The notes: generated by a model not told the origin, from the letters alone. Positions 1 through 10,457 are shown, counted from the first letter of the stretch. The stretch: 64,000 nt of DNA from Bacteroidia bacterium (GCA_018402155.1 JAGYJG010000001.1:1345001-1409000); one strand, 5' to 3'. Translations and numbers: made by a program.

Positions 1-845
<845 letters not shown>

Positions 846-854
846 TTAATATGC

Positions 855-1124
855 TTAAATTATTGCGAGAATATCTGATTCTCTCATTATTAATAAATCT
901 TTGCCCTCAACGGCTAGTTCCGTTCCGGAGTATTTGCCATACAATACAACATCTCCTATTTTGACGGTGGTAGGCTCGTCTACTTTTCCCGGTCCTACAG
1001 CTATAACTGTACCTTTTTGTGGCTTTTCTTTAGCGGTGTCTGGAATGTAAATCCCTCCAGCAGTCTTAGTTTCTGCTTCTGCGGGCTCTACCAATACTCT
1101 GTCTGATAATGGTTTTATGTTCAT
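855..1124 (-). CDS. groES: Co-chaperonin GroES
   Basis: Seven-subunit lid of the GroEL chamber. At 89 residues it has a usual length. The N-terminus [18 protein letters not shown], the mobile loop ([12 protein letters not shown], about residues 18-29) and the C-terminal SDILAII are all recognisable. It is the first gene of groESL. The 190 bp upstream hold no clear CIRCE inverted repeat. They hold two direct copies of TTGGCAC (reading towards the gene, around 1172-1197), whose role is unknown. Confidence 0.97.
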   Translation of the reverse strand: MNIKPLSDRVLVEPAEAETKTAGGIYIPDTAKEKPQKGTVIAVGPGKVDEPTTVKIGDVVLYGKYSGTELAVEGKDLLIMRESDILAII

Positions 1125-1264
1125 TTTTATTAAAAATTAAATTGTTATACCTAACGTAATATCACTTTGTGTGCCAAGATAAAGTTAGTGCCAAAACTGT
1201 ACCCTTTGTGGCAACTAAAGAAACCCAGATAGTCATATTGTCAGTTTTTTTGTAAAAAGTAGCC

Positions 1265-1294
1265 AAAAAAAGGGGATGTAATACATCCCCTTTT
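1265..1294 (-). terminator. Rho-independent terminator after secG
   Basis: An almost perfect palindrome (GGGGATGT / ACATCCCC, 3-nt loop) sits about 25 nt past the secG stop. Read on the minus strand it is followed by a run of seven T. It should end the transcript of the EBP-lptE-unknown-secG operon and separate it from groESL. Confidence 0.8.
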
Positions 1295-1316
1295 AAACCT
1301 CTTTTAATGTGAGTTA

Positions 1317-1685
1317 TTATTTTTCAGGAATAGCATCTGCAGGCACTTCCAAAACATTTTGTTCAGCTGGGCTCACTCCAGCTGGTGGTGTTAAATTGGA
1401 ATTTGGAGCCAAAGGTGTAGATTGTTCAATCCGATCTAAAAATTCATTTGACTTTTCTACATCAGGAGTATACACAAAACGACTTCCTAATGCTAAAAGT
1501 ACCAAAGATAAAGCAAGAGTCCAAGTCGCTTTTTCAACAAATTCATTGGTTTTTTTTACACCCGCTATTTGATTTGCTGCCGAAAAGTTTGATGCAATTC
1601 CTCCTCCCTTAGGATTTTGAATTAGCACAACTAGTATAAGTAATATCGAAACTATTATGGCGAGAATTATTAGTGTTGTAAACAT
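1317..1685 (-). CDS. secG: Preprotein translocase subunit SecG
   Basis: Small inner-membrane subunit of SecYEG. The 122 residues hold two hydrophobic helices (about 3-20 and 55-70) and the family's central loop QNPKGGGIASNFSAANQIAGVKKTNEFVEKATW, in pieces readable at about 23-55. The C-terminal tail is longer than in E. coli and rich in Pro, Ala and Asn, as in other Bacteroidota. It is the last gene before the terminator at 1265-1294 and starts 10 nt after the upstream unknown gene ends. Confidence 0.93.
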   Translation of the reverse strand: MFTTLIILAIIVSILLILVVLIQNPKGGGIASNFSAANQIAGVKKTNEFVEKATWTLALSLVLLALGSRFVYTPDVEKSNEFLDRIEQSTPLAPNSNLTPPAGVSPAEQNVLEVPADAIPEK

Positions 1686-1695
1686 GTAGTTGATT

Positions 1696-2757
1696 TTAAT
1701 TTTGGATTTTTGTTTCTATCTTTTTTATCAGGGCGGCAAAATAAGCTGATTTATCAGGATTTTGCAAACTTAATTTCTTATACCCTTCTATTGCTTTCAT
1801 AAAGTAGCCTTGCTTTTCATAAAGTGCACACAACGTTTCACTTACAACCTCCATTTTATCAACTTCACTTTCCTCTGCTTTTGTCTCTGCTTTAAAAAAC
1901 TCTGCATTTTTTATGGGTCGACTTCTTTTTGTGGCTAAAAATTGATCTAATAAATTCTGCACATGATCTGGAGACTTTTTACCTGAAGTAGATTTTGTTT
2001 TCTTATTGTCAAGATTATTAATCCAAAATAAAAAATCATGTTCTTGCTGCACTTCTTTCTCTTCTATTAGCCGTGATAGTTCTTCTTGTGGATTATAAAC
2101 TACAAAATGAGCAGGAATTTGTTCTTTTATTTCACTATATCGATTATTGGGCTTAAGCTCCTTCAATGGATCGTAAGTAACTAAGGTCTCAAAATCTATT
2201 TTCGGCAATATATTTTTCTGCTCTTTGGGCGAAACTATTTTTTTTTGTTCCAGATCTTGAACCTCACTTTGTAATATGTTTTCGTCCTCCGTATTCTTTC
2301 CACTTGAATTTCCATTGCGTTTTATTTTCGTTTCAGATTCCTTAAGGTTTTCTACATTACCACCTTTTGTAAGTAACATTTCATCCTGTTTACTCACTTT
2401 TTCATTATTGAGGTGTTCTTTACTTTCTACTTTTTTATCAGTATTTAGAGTAATGCTAATTTCTTCTTTAACTTCTGATAATTTCCCCTTGTTTGCTAAT
2501 TTTTCTTCTTCCCATGTTCCCATGGTAGTCATAAAATTAAATAAGGTTTCATTGTCTCCTGTATATGTAGCAGCTAGTCGAAGATATTTATCCTGCAAGT
2601 AGGACTCTTGGTTGCTATATCCGCGTGCCAAAGCAATCTTAAAAGCAGAACACCACGGGACGTCTTCTGCATATTTTTTAAGCATGACTGTATGCTCCGA
2701 AGTAATTTGTTCTGGATGTGTAACTAATGGTGTTATTTCAATGTTAACTATCACCAA
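1696..2757 (-). CDS. Unknown protein with C-terminal TPR-like helices
   Basis: A 353-residue cytoplasmic protein that I cannot assign to a named family. The N-terminal part is compact. Residues about 90-190 are very rich in Lys, Glu, Ser and Asn and look disordered. The last 45 residues (LCALYEKQGYFMKAIEGYKKLSLQNP) resemble one tetratricopeptide hairpin. It overlaps the lptE-like gene by 7 nt and lies 10 nt before secG, so translation is probably coupled. A gene of this kind between lptE and secG is, as far as I recall, a common Bacteroidota arrangement. A link with envelope biogenesis is inference. Confidence 0.7.
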   Translation of the reverse strand: MVIVNIEITPLVTHPEQITSEHTVMLKKYAEDVPWCSAFKIALARGYSNQESYLQDKYLRLAATYTGDNETLFNFMTTMGTWEEEKLANKGKLSEVKEEISITLNTDKKVESKEHLNNEKVSKQDEMLLTKGGNVENLKESETKIKRNGNSSGKNTEDENILQSEVQDLEQKKIVSPKEQKNILPKIDFETLVTYDPLKELKPNNRYSEIKEQIPAHFVVYNPQEELSRLIEEKEVQQEHDFLFWINNLDNKKTKSTSGKKSPDHVQNLLDQFLATKRSRPIKNAEFFKAETKAEESEVDKMEVVSETLCALYEKQGYFMKAIEGYKKLSLQNPDKSAYFAALIKKIETKIQN

Positions 2758-3260
2758 TTTATAGCTGCTTCATTAAAAATAGACTGCACAAGCATTTGAG
2801 AGATTTCTTCAATAAGATCTGCTTCAACACTATTGAAGTCTGACGTGGCGTCAAAATCTTGAAAATTAGTAAACGGTTTCTCGAAAGCGCTTTTAGGATC
2901 TTTACCACTAACCAGCTTCACCTCTACCTTAATAGTCAGTCTGTTTAATTGAGCATTTTCGTTAGTTTGCGCAGCCACAGGCGCTACAACATACTCTACA
3001 ATAGTACCGGTAAAATGAAAGTCCCCGTCTTTTTCTTGAATACTTAAATTGGTCTCCGATATAAATTTTTGTTTTAAATCCTCTGTGATTTTTTGACTCA
3101 GAAGGGGTGATACAATAGGTGCATTATTTTCAAAAAAACCAACAGAAAAAGACTTCACCTCGGGTGCAATACTGGTACCACTAAAACTATAAAAGCCACA
3201 AGAGGAAATAAATACTGCGGCGAACATCAAAATAAGTAGAACTTTAATTCTCGATATCAT
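2751..3260 (-). CDS. lptE: LptE-like outer-membrane lipoprotein
   Basis: Probable LPS-assembly lipoprotein that plugs the LptD barrel and helps insert lipopolysaccharide in the outer membrane. The 169-residue protein begins with a signal peptide and a lipobox (FISSC, Cys21), then CGFYSFSGTSIAPEVKSF, a typical start for Bacteroidota LptE-family proteins. The middle has alternating beta-strand-like sequence, and the C-terminus is a helix (EISQMLVQSIFNEA). It overlaps the sigma-54 activator by 17 nt and the next gene by 7 nt, so it sits in a tightly coupled operon. Confidence 0.75.
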   Translation of the reverse strand: MISRIKVLLILMFAAVFISSCGFYSFSGTSIAPEVKSFSVGFFENNAPIVSPLLSQKITEDLKQKFISETNLSIQEKDGDFHFTGTIVEYVVAPVAAQTNENAQLNRLTIKVEVKLVSGKDPKSAFEKPFTNFQDFDATSDFNSVEADLIEEISQMLVQSIFNEAAINW

Positions 3261-4488
3261 AATGTTTTATTTTGCGATATAGTGTTCGCTCAGAAATACC
3301 CAATTCTTGGGCTGCTCTTTTTCTTCTTCCGTTATTTTTGAGCAATGCTTTTCGTATCAGTTCCTCTTCTTTTGCCTCCAGCGAGAGTATTTCGTTTTTA
3401 CCAACAGAATCTTGGTCTTCAATTTCCACATGATCATAAACCTCATCATCATGATTTAATGGAGGACTTACATAATTACTAGATTCTGAATGTTTATTCT
3501 CTGATGTCAACATACGAGTTAAACTACTTCTGTTACTTTCAACAAAATCTTCACTATTTTCATTATTATCAATCATACCAAAAACAACCTTACGCAACTC
3601 AGAAACATCTTTTTTTAGATCAATAAGTACTTTATAAAATATATCTCTTTCAGAAACATCGCTTTCTTTGGCAATTTCCTTAAAAACAGCTGGAAGGTTA
3701 TTTTCCGCTCTGGCTGGCAAGTACTTCCGAATAATTGCTGCGTCAATAAGCGAACCTTGTTCTAAAACCGCAATTTGTTCCGCAATATTTTTGAGCTGTC
3801 GAATATTGCCAGGCCAACGATAATTTTGTAAAATTTGTTCACCGTCAATAGATAGTTCAAAAGTATCTTGCCGATATTTCTCGGTGGCATCAAATGCGAA
3901 TTTCTGAAAAAGTAGGACCACATCTCCTGGACGCTCCCTAAGTGGAGGAACAGCAATTGGAAGTGTTGACAATCTGTAGTAGAGGTCTTCTCTAAAGGAG
4001 TTTCGCTCTACTTCAGTAATTAAATCCCTATTTGTGGCAGTAATAATACGTACATCCGTTTTTTGGACCTTACTACTACCCACTCTAATAAATTCCCCAT
4101 TTTCCAATACACGCAGCAATCTGCTTTGTGTTTCGAGAGGCAACTCACCTATTTCATCCAAAAAAATAGTCCCTCCATTCGCTGCTTCAAAATATCCTTT
4201 TCTGTTGTCTAGAGCTCCGGTAAAAGAGCCTTTATCGTGGCCAAAAAGCTCTGAATTGATTGTACCCTCAGGCAAAGCTCCACAATTTATGGCTATAAAT
4301 GGGCCATGTTTCCGTGGGCTCAAATGATGTATTATCTTAGAAAAAGATTCTTTCCCACTTCCACTCTCACCTTGTATATAAACCGTTAATTCTGTAGGAG
4401 CTACTCGCATGGCTGTTTGTAAGGCGTAGTTAAGCTTTGCTGAGTTCCCTATTATACTAAATCGTTGTTTTACTTGCTGTAAATCCAT
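3244..4488 (-). CDS. Sigma-54-dependent activator without receiver domain
   Basis: Bacterial enhancer-binding protein of 414 residues. The AAA+ domain starts almost at the N-terminus. Walker A is GESGSGKE (40-47), the sigma-54 loop is GSFTGA (87-92, Ser in place of the more common Ala), and Walker B is GGTIFLDE (105-112). The C-terminus is a Fis-type helix-turn-helix (NNGRRKRAAQELGISERTLY). There is no N-terminal receiver or sensor domain, so activity is probably set by expression or by another protein. It is the first gene of an operon with lptE, an unknown gene and secG. An envelope-related regulon is inference. Confidence 0.9.
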   Translation of the reverse strand: MDLQQVKQRFSIIGNSAKLNYALQTAMRVAPTELTVYIQGESGSGKESFSKIIHHLSPRKHGPFIAINCGALPEGTINSELFGHDKGSFTGALDNRKGYFEAANGGTIFLDEIGELPLETQSRLLRVLENGEFIRVGSSKVQKTDVRIITATNRDLITEVERNSFREDLYYRLSTLPIAVPPLRERPGDVVLLFQKFAFDATEKYRQDTFELSIDGEQILQNYRWPGNIRQLKNIAEQIAVLEQGSLIDAAIIRKYLPARAENNLPAVFKEIAKESDVSERDIFYKVLIDLKKDVSELRKVVFGMIDNNENSEDFVESNRSSLTRMLTSENKHSESSNYVSPPLNHDDEVYDHVEIEDQDSVGKNEILSLEAKEEELIRKALLKNNGRRKRAAQELGISERTLYRKIKHYDIEN

Positions 4489-4902
4489 TGTCTGGCTGCA
4501 AAAATGGCAGTTTTTTTTGTTTTATGGCAGTTCTAAAAAAAGAATTTAAATTTTTTAAAGTAAATTAATTATGACACAACCCTTAAATTTTTTACTTTTA
4601 AGTAGTACTGCTGCAATTATTATTTTCATTAAAACTCTCATTCCATATTATGTCTTTCCCTCTTTCAAAAGGTTTTAAAATCGACTGATATTTGCATTAT
4701 ATACCTCCTTAATGGCCGTATTTATTTGAACGTGTTATTTTAATTCGACTTTATTTCATCTTAGACTTTTGTTTTTAATGAGTACCTAACTTACACATAT
4801 TTGGCTTTTTATGATCTGACTTTGTATACATTTAACAAACCACTTTTATAGTCTTTTCAGATATAAAAGGTAATGAGGATGCCTATTCTCATAAAGAACG
4901 GA
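4489..4902. other. Intergenic region upstream of the activator gene
   Basis: About 410 bp of AT-rich DNA between sppA and the sigma-54 activator. Reading towards the activator there are two direct copies of CTGCCAT about 20 nt apart, immediately before the start. The second continues into CATTTTTG, one base away from a Bacteroidota -7 box. I see no ORF, tRNA or other structured RNA. Confidence 0.4.
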
Positions 4903-6696
4903 CTATCTTAAAGAATAGTTTCTGATAGAAATATTATATGGCATGATTGCCTGTACACTATGCTGACTACCCCACCGTTGTATATCATTTAGTTGTTTCA
5001 CATAACTTTCAAAAACAGAATGTTTGGTTGCTTCGTCCAGATGTGCTTTCAGCGTTGTATTTCCTTGTATTTTATCCAAAATAATATTGAATGGGTCTTT
5101 TGTTCTCGGAAATTCTATGATTCTGTGTTCGGTGAGTCCGGCCTCTTGGACAGCACTAGCTATAGCAGCATCTAGGCCCCCTAGCTCGTCTACCAATCCT
5201 ACCTCTTTGGCCATTACCCCTGTCCATATTCTACCTTGAGCTACTTCATTGACTTGCTCTTTGGTCATTTTACGACCTTGGGCTACGCGCGCCAAAAATG
5301 TGTTATAAATTTTATCAATAATACTCTCTATATACTCTCTTTCATCTGATGTCATTGCTCTATCTATTCTTCCAATATCAGCATGTTTACCGGTTCCTAC
5401 ATATTCAAAATCTAAGCCTATTTTATCTTTTAATAATTTTTCAGCATTGGGTATAAGTCCAAATACGCCAATAGACCCAGTGATTGTTGTTGGTTCGGCA
5501 AAAATTTTATGTGCTGGTGTTGCTATGTAATATCCACCACTAGCTGCAACATCACTCATACTGACTATGAGTGGTTTTTTTTCTGCCAGTAGTTTTGCTT
5601 CTCTCCATATTATATCGCTTGCCAAGGAGCTCCCACCCCTGCTATCTATACGAAATACTACTGCTTTTATTTTATCATCTAACCTTACTTTTTTGAGCGT
5701 AGCAGCCATGTCATCTGCTGCTATTTGGGTGCCATCACCTCTACCACCTACGATATCTCCTCCAGCATAAACCACCGCTATTTTGTTATTACCGCTTCCT
5801 TTCTCGTTTAGACTTTGTACATATTTTTGTTCTGAAATCAAGGGCACTTTTTTATCTTTTTCTATGCCCATTCTTGATTTCATTGCACTGTAAAATTCAT
5901 CTCTGTAGGCCGTGGCATCTATATATCCAGCCGCTACGTAGTCTTGTACGCTTCTCAGTTTCAGTTCATCTGCATCCGCTTTTAAACGACCAAGAGGTAA
6001 GTTTCTACTCTTTGCAATAGCTTTCAATGTCTCATTAAAAACGGAGTTTATATAAGCTTCTATTTGTATTCTATTTTCTGGGCTCAGATTTTTGCGTGTG
6101 TAAGCTTCTACAGCACCTTTAAATTTACCTGCTCTAACGGCTTGTATCTCTACACCTAATTTTTCGAGTGCTCCTGCAAAGAAAGTTACTTGTGCCACCA
6201 TACCTGTAAAAGACATTTCACCTTCTGGATTTACAAAAACACTATCTGCCACACTTGCTACGTAATAGGTTGGAAAGTAGTAATAGTCTGCATACGCATA
6301 CACAAACTTTCCTGATTGTTTAAAATCTTGTAGCTTATTTCTGACCTCACTAAGCTTTGCATAGCCCGCTTCAAAAGTTGTAAGATCGAGAATAATTCCT
6401 CTAATTCTATCGTCCTTTTTGGCATCTTCTATAGCTTGTAATATTTTATTGAGACCGACTGGCATTCGTTGGTTAGGGTCTAAAGTTGCCAATAATGCAA
6501 AAGGACTATCGTCTGATACTTTATCTTGTAGCGGATAATTCAAGTGCAAATTAAGTACTCCATTTTGAGGTATTTCTACCTCGGGTTTTGCACTAGACGC
6601 AGCGCCTAGTAAAATGACTATTAATATCCCGAGTATGATTACAGCTGCTAAAATATAACCCAGAGCTGAGGCGAGTACTACCTTAAAAAATCGCAT
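4903..6696 (-). CDS. sppA: Signal peptide peptidase SppA, long (67K) type
   Basis: Inner-membrane serine/lysine protease that degrades cleaved signal peptides. The 597-residue protein has one N-terminal membrane helix (about 8-31) and two tandem ClpP-like halves. By alignment in mind with E. coli SppA, the general-base Lys is K193 (GKFKGAVEAY) and the nucleophile is S386 (DVAASGGYYIA). The segment that is usually NSPGG reads DSRGG at 351-355. The gene stands alone, 28 nt after the endonuclease gene on the same strand. Confidence 0.92.
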   Translation of the reverse strand: MRFFKVVLASALGYILAAVIILGILIVILLGAASSAKPEVEIPQNGVLNLHLNYPLQDKVSDDSPFALLATLDPNQRMPVGLNKILQAIEDAKKDDRIRGIILDLTTFEAGYAKLSEVRNKLQDFKQSGKFVYAYADYYYFPTYYVASVADSVFVNPEGEMSFTGMVAQVTFFAGALEKLGVEIQAVRAGKFKGAVEAYTRKNLSPENRIQIEAYINSVFNETLKAIAKSRNLPLGRLKADADELKLRSVQDYVAAGYIDATAYRDEFYSAMKSRMGIEKDKKVPLISEQKYVQSLNEKGSGNNKIAVVYAGGDIVGGRGDGTQIAADDMAATLKKVRLDDKIKAVVFRIDSRGGSSLASDIIWREAKLLAEKKPLIVSMSDVAASGGYYIATPAHKIFAEPTTITGSIGVFGLIPNAEKLLKDKIGLDFEYVGTGKHADIGRIDRAMTSDEREYIESIIDKIYNTFLARVAQGRKMTKEQVNEVAQGRIWTGVMAKEVGLVDELGGLDAAIASAVQEAGLTEHRIIEFPRTKDPFNIILDKIQGNTTLKAHLDEATKHSVFESYVKQLNDIQRWGSQHSVQAIMPYNISIRNYSLR

Positions 6697-6724
6697 ATTA
6701 TTTTTATTTTATTTAGTTCTTTTT

Positions 6725-8293
6725 TTAAAAAACCAAAAATTTAGAGGTATACACTTCATATTCGGTCTTTATAAGGACGAAATAAACACCTTGGCTCTGT
6801 CCGCTAAAAGGAATATCGGTCAAAGCCGAGGATAACTCGTTTAAGCCAACTAACTGTCCGTTGGCGTTCCATACTTGCACTTCTGCAATTCCTACTGGAG
6901 CATCAAGTATACTAATTGTCTGACTTTTTGGGTTGTAGTATGTTTTTAGGAGGCGATAGTCTATTGCAGTGGTACTCGCGGTACCAACGGTAAAGGTAAC
7001 AGGCAGAATTATTGTTTTACCAATTTGGCTTTGTAAATTTATAACTAGCTCATCTGTGTAGGTACCTTCAGCCAGATTTTTGAAACCAAGAGTTATTTTG
7101 GCTGCTTCGCCTTCGTTGGCAGCGACCTCAATGTTATTGACTATTATATTACCGTCGCGTACAGATACCTCTGAAATGTTGGTAATATCCTGATTGCCTG
7201 TATTTATGACATACACGCTACGCTCTTCCTTCGGGTCTATGTTTTTAAACCTAAGAGCACTTTGGCTAGTAGTGGCTTGTTTTATTACTGGCTTGATATC
7301 AGTACCGCCTATAATATTCATTCGCTCTATAAATTCGGGGTGGTCTACCAGTGGATTTCTATTTTTTTGATAGCCAACTATTTTTTCATTCCGTTGTATA
7401 TCCCGGGCATTGGGTGGATAATCGGTGTGCCATTGTTTGAGTATAGCTTCCTGCCCGTCCATAAAATTGCCATAATCTTGGTACCTCAATGCAAAATAAA
7501 TCATAGCCCTAGCTGTAGCACCTTTTTGTTCATTTCGTGGTTCAAAAGTACTTCCTCTTAGCTTGCTTCCCCCCTCTTGCCAGGTAGGTGTACCAGTCAC
7601 CACTCCAAAAGGATAACTACCTCTACGACTGTTTGCGTCCACATCCGTAGGAAAGAGGTGGTGAATATCTGCTCTTTCTGGTTCTCTTTGGTTAAATAAG
7701 TTTTGTGGCCACGTATGCTCGCAATTAAAACTATTACTATTAGCACCATTCCTACTATTGAAAATCGATATACGTCCGGTATATACACATGTCACACTTC
7801 CTTCCACATTGTCTATGTCTGAATACATTTTATCTCTAGCTCCATTATATCCTAAGTTTATATACCCCGATGCTAGCTTAGTTCTTAACGCATCTTTTAG
7901 GTCTTGATGACTTTTATTGAACGTACTAGCATAATATGTACCTTCATGACGTCCGCTACCTACCAAATCTATACGGTGTTCAGATCCATCGCTCAGTATT
8001 AAAATTAATTCCGTATTGTAGGCCACATTGTGTCGAGGTTTGAAGATTACTCGGATTTTTTCGGTACCCCCGGCACCAATATTTGCCTGAGGTATATTGC
8101 AGATAAAATCTGTATTGTAAACTTTCGCGGAGTCTATACTTAGAGGGCCGCTGGTTGTGTTGGTCACATTCACCGCAAGTTCTTTGTCTGTGGTAGTTAG
8201 CACATTTGCAAAATCTAGTTGGTTGGAAGAAAGTGTGACTTGGGAGTATGCTACAACCGAAATAGTCAAGCAGAAAAAGAGGATACTTCTCAT
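6725..8293 (-). CDS. Secreted endonuclease I family protein, T9SS cargo
   Basis: Extracellular nuclease of 522 residues. I start at the ATG complementary to 8291-8293: it gives a clean signal peptide (MRSILFFCLTISVVAYSQ), and a -7 box lies only 5 nt upstream. An upstream in-frame start would add 17 residues before the signal. After an Ig-like N-terminal domain comes the Endonuclease_1 core (NCEHTWPQNLF near residue 192, DIHHLFPTD shortly after). A second Ig-like stretch follows, then a C-terminal T9SS sorting domain (GVYFVLIKTEYEVYTSKFLVF). Likely role: DNA scavenging outside the cell. Confidence 0.88.
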   Translation of the reverse strand: MRSILFFCLTISVVAYSQVTLSSNQLDFANVLTTTDKELAVNVTNTTSGPLSIDSAKVYNTDFICNIPQANIGAGGTEKIRVIFKPRHNVAYNTELILILSDGSEHRIDLVGSGRHEGTYYASTFNKSHQDLKDALRTKLASGYINLGYNGARDKMYSDIDNVEGSVTCVYTGRISIFNSRNGANSNSFNCEHTWPQNLFNQREPERADIHHLFPTDVDANSRRGSYPFGVVTGTPTWQEGGSKLRGSTFEPRNEQKGATARAMIYFALRYQDYGNFMDGQEAILKQWHTDYPPNARDIQRNEKIVGYQKNRNPLVDHPEFIERMNIIGGTDIKPVIKQATTSQSALRFKNIDPKEERSVYVINTGNQDITNISEVSVRDGNIIVNNIEVAANEGEAAKITLGFKNLAEGTYTDELVINLQSQIGKTIILPVTFTVGTASTTAIDYRLLKTYYNPKSQTISILDAPVGIAEVQVWNANGQLVGLNELSSALTDIPFSGQSQGVYFVLIKTEYEVYTSKFLVF

Positions 8294-8298
8294 AAATA

Positions 8299-8306
8299 CA
8301 AAGGTA
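8299..8306 (-). promoter_or_regulatory. Bacteroidota -7 box of the endonuclease gene
   Basis: TACCTTTG on the minus strand fits TAnnTTTG. It lies 5 nt before the chosen ATG, so the mRNA would start at or very near the start codon. No good -33 box is seen at 19 nt. Confidence 0.5.
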
Positions 8307-8438
8307 GGAAGAATATTTGTAGGTTTAAGGAATGAAACTATCAAAAAGTAAAAATGATTTTACATCATCGTGTTGTAAAGTGCCCAATTATTTATTTTGA
8401 GATTCCTAAAAATAATTTTTTTGATTAAGTGTAGTAAA

Positions 8439-8999
8439 TTAATTGGTCTGCTGTTTCTCAGAAAACACAGGCAGAAGTATGCTTACGTTTTGTCCAGGGG
8501 TGAACAGTTTTTTTGAAGCAGGATAAAAAAGTGTAACACACGACGAGTCAATTAGTCCATAGACACATGCTTCGCCAAAATATCCCGATTCACCTCGTAT
8601 AAATGTGATATCAAGTCTTTTACCATTAATACCAAACATAGGAGCATCTCTTTTTTGAAAGTTAGCTAAAGCCACGAGCAAATAGCTACTTATCTGACCG
8701 TCTATCACAAAATAGGTCACCTGATACTTCATATCACTTTTAGTCTCTAGCACCTGTACTTTAGTCATTTTTTTAAACGGTTTTGTTACCACCTTGATTT
8801 CACGAACTCCACTAACCTTTGTTTTCCATACGCATCTTTGTTTTCCGGGTTTAGACGTTATACTTTGTAAAGAATCGCCTTGTATAGGAACCATGTCAAA
8901 ATCTAGCTGGTAGTTATTTAAGTCTAAATTTTTTTGAGCACTGCTTTGCAGCGAACCCACCACCAATATTACTAAAAAAATATATCTCAACCTTTTCAT
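8439..8999 (-). CDS. Secreted protein of unknown function
   Basis: A 186-residue protein with a clear signal peptide (MKRLRYIFLVILVVGSLQSSAQ). The mature part looks mostly beta-stranded and has no motif I recognise. It has two cysteines in the C-terminal half (near ACVYG and SSCVT). It has no T9SS sorting domain, so it is probably periplasmic or outer-membrane associated. It stands alone between the endonuclease gene and the divergent purB. Confidence 0.7.
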   Translation of the reverse strand: MKRLRYIFLVILVVGSLQSSAQKNLDLNNYQLDFDMVPIQGDSLQSITSKPGKQRCVWKTKVSGVREIKVVTKPFKKMTKVQVLETKSDMKYQVTYFVIDGQISSYLLVALANFQKRDAPMFGINGKRLDITFIRGESGYFGEACVYGLIDSSCVTLFYPASKKLFTPGQNVSILLPVFSEKQQTN

Positions 9000-9097
9000 T
9001 TTTATTTTCGAATCTACAAAGAAAACGCTCAGAAATTAAATACGTTAATAGTTTTTCACAATTAAACCTCAACAACGGCAAAAAGGCAAGTTAAACA

Positions 9098-9105
9098 TAC
9101 CTTTG
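9098..9105 (+). promoter_or_regulatory. -7 box of purB
   Basis: TACCTTTG matches TAnnTTTG and ends 5 nt before the purB ATG, so the transcript may be leaderless or nearly so. A matching -33 box is not evident. Confidence 0.5.
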
Positions 9106-9110
9106 TAAGT

Positions 9111-10457
9111 ATGTTAACACCACTAACAGCAATAAGCCCAATAGATGGCCGATACAGAGAAAAAGTGCAAGAGCTTGCACCGTATTTTTCAGAATATGGC
9201 TTATTTAAATACCGAGTTTGGGTTGAAATAGAATATTTTATAGCTCTTTCCTCACTAGGTTTGAAACAATTTCCTTCTATAACTTCGGAGATGCAAGTTT
9301 TTTTAAGAAATCTTTACCAAAATTTTAGCGAAACTGATGCCCAGCAAATCAAAGACATAGAAAAGACTACCAACCACGATGTAAAAGCCGTAGAATATTT
9401 CATTAAGGAAAAACTAAAAACCACCAAACTGAAGGAATACCTCGAGTTTGTTCATTTTGGACTTACCAGTCAAGACATTAATAACACCGCTATACCCTTA
9501 AGTTTGCAACTAGGTATAGATGAGGTAATAATTCCCAATGTAAAGAATATACTTGATCAGTTGTTGACCTTAGCAACGCAGTGGAAACATATACCAATGC
9601 TGAGCCGCACACATGGGCAAGCAGCTACACCTACCACTGTGGGCAAAGAATTTGCCGTATTTGCAGAGCGTATAACTATACAACTAGAAACACTAATCAA
9701 CACTCCGTTGAGTGCAAAATTTGGAGGGGCAACAGGTGCTTTTAATGCACACAAGCTTGCTTACCCCGCCATAGATTGGCCAACATTTGGAGACAAACTA
9801 GTGGCAGAACTCGGTCTCATACGGAGCTATCCTACAACTCAGATAGACCACTACGACCAATTAGCCGCAGTATTTGATGCTATGCGTCGTATCAACGTTA
9901 TTTTCATGGATTTTGCAAAAGATGTGTGGCAGTACATCAGCATGGATTTTTTTAAACAGCGCATCATAGCTGGGGAAGTAGGGAGCAGCGCAATGCCCCA
10001 CAAAGTAAATCCTATTGATTTTGAGAACGCCGAAGGAAATCTTGGTATAGCCAATGCCTTTCTCGACCACCTAAGCAATAAACTACCAATAAGCCGTTTG
10101 CAAAGAGACCTTACTGATAGTACGGTACTCCGCAATGTGGGTGTTCCCTTATCGCACATTCTTATAGCCTTAAAAAGTTTGAACAAAGGTATTGGAAAGC
10201 TCATATTAAACGAAGATGCAATACACTCAGACCTAGACAGAAATTGGGCCGTAACAGCTGAAGCTATTCAAACAATACTTAGACGGGAAAAAGTAGAAGG
10301 AGCCTACGAACTTCTAAAAGATCTCACGCGCACAAATGAAGGAATAAACGCTGAAAGTATAGTTAAATTTGTGCAGAATTTGCCTGTGAGTGACGCTGTA
10401 AAAATTGAAATAAGCAATGTCACTCCTTTCAACTATTTAGGATATGCTTCATTCTAA
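9111..10457 (+). CDS. purB: Adenylosuccinate lyase
   Basis: Catalyses two steps of purine synthesis: SAICAR to AICAR plus fumarate, and adenylosuccinate to AMP plus fumarate. It is 448 residues, the usual length for the E. coli-like class. Visible catalytic parts are H168 (SRTHGQAATP) and the signature loop GSSAMPHKVNPIDFENAEGN starting at residue 291, with S292/S293 as the acid-base serine. It is first of a plus-strand run of four genes and overlaps the next ORF by 14 nt. Confidence 0.97.
   Translation: MLTPLTAISPIDGRYREKVQELAPYFSEYGLFKYRVWVEIEYFIALSSLGLKQFPSITSEMQVFLRNLYQNFSETDAQQIKDIEKTTNHDVKAVEYFIKEKLKTTKLKEYLEFVHFGLTSQDINNTAIPLSLQLGIDEVIIPNVKNILDQLLTLATQWKHIPMLSRTHGQAATPTTVGKEFAVFAERITIQLETLINTPLSAKFGGATGAFNAHKLAYPAIDWPTFGDKLVAELGLIRSYPTTQIDHYDQLAAVFDAMRRINVIFMDFAKDVWQYISMDFFKQRIIAGEVGSSAMPHKVNPIDFENAEGNLGIANAFLDHLSNKLPISRLQRDLTDSTVLRNVGVPLSHILIALKSLNKGIGKLILNEDAIHSDLDRNWAVTAEAIQTILRREKVEGAYELLKDLTRTNEGINAESIVKFVQNLPVSDAVKIEISNVTPFNYLGYASF

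Noticed and set aside
1165-1200. Sigma-54 promoter or CIRCE operator before groES
   Set aside because: Two TTGGCAC copies are present, but no GC at the proper -12 distance and no TTAGCACTC-N9-GAGTGCTAA repeat.
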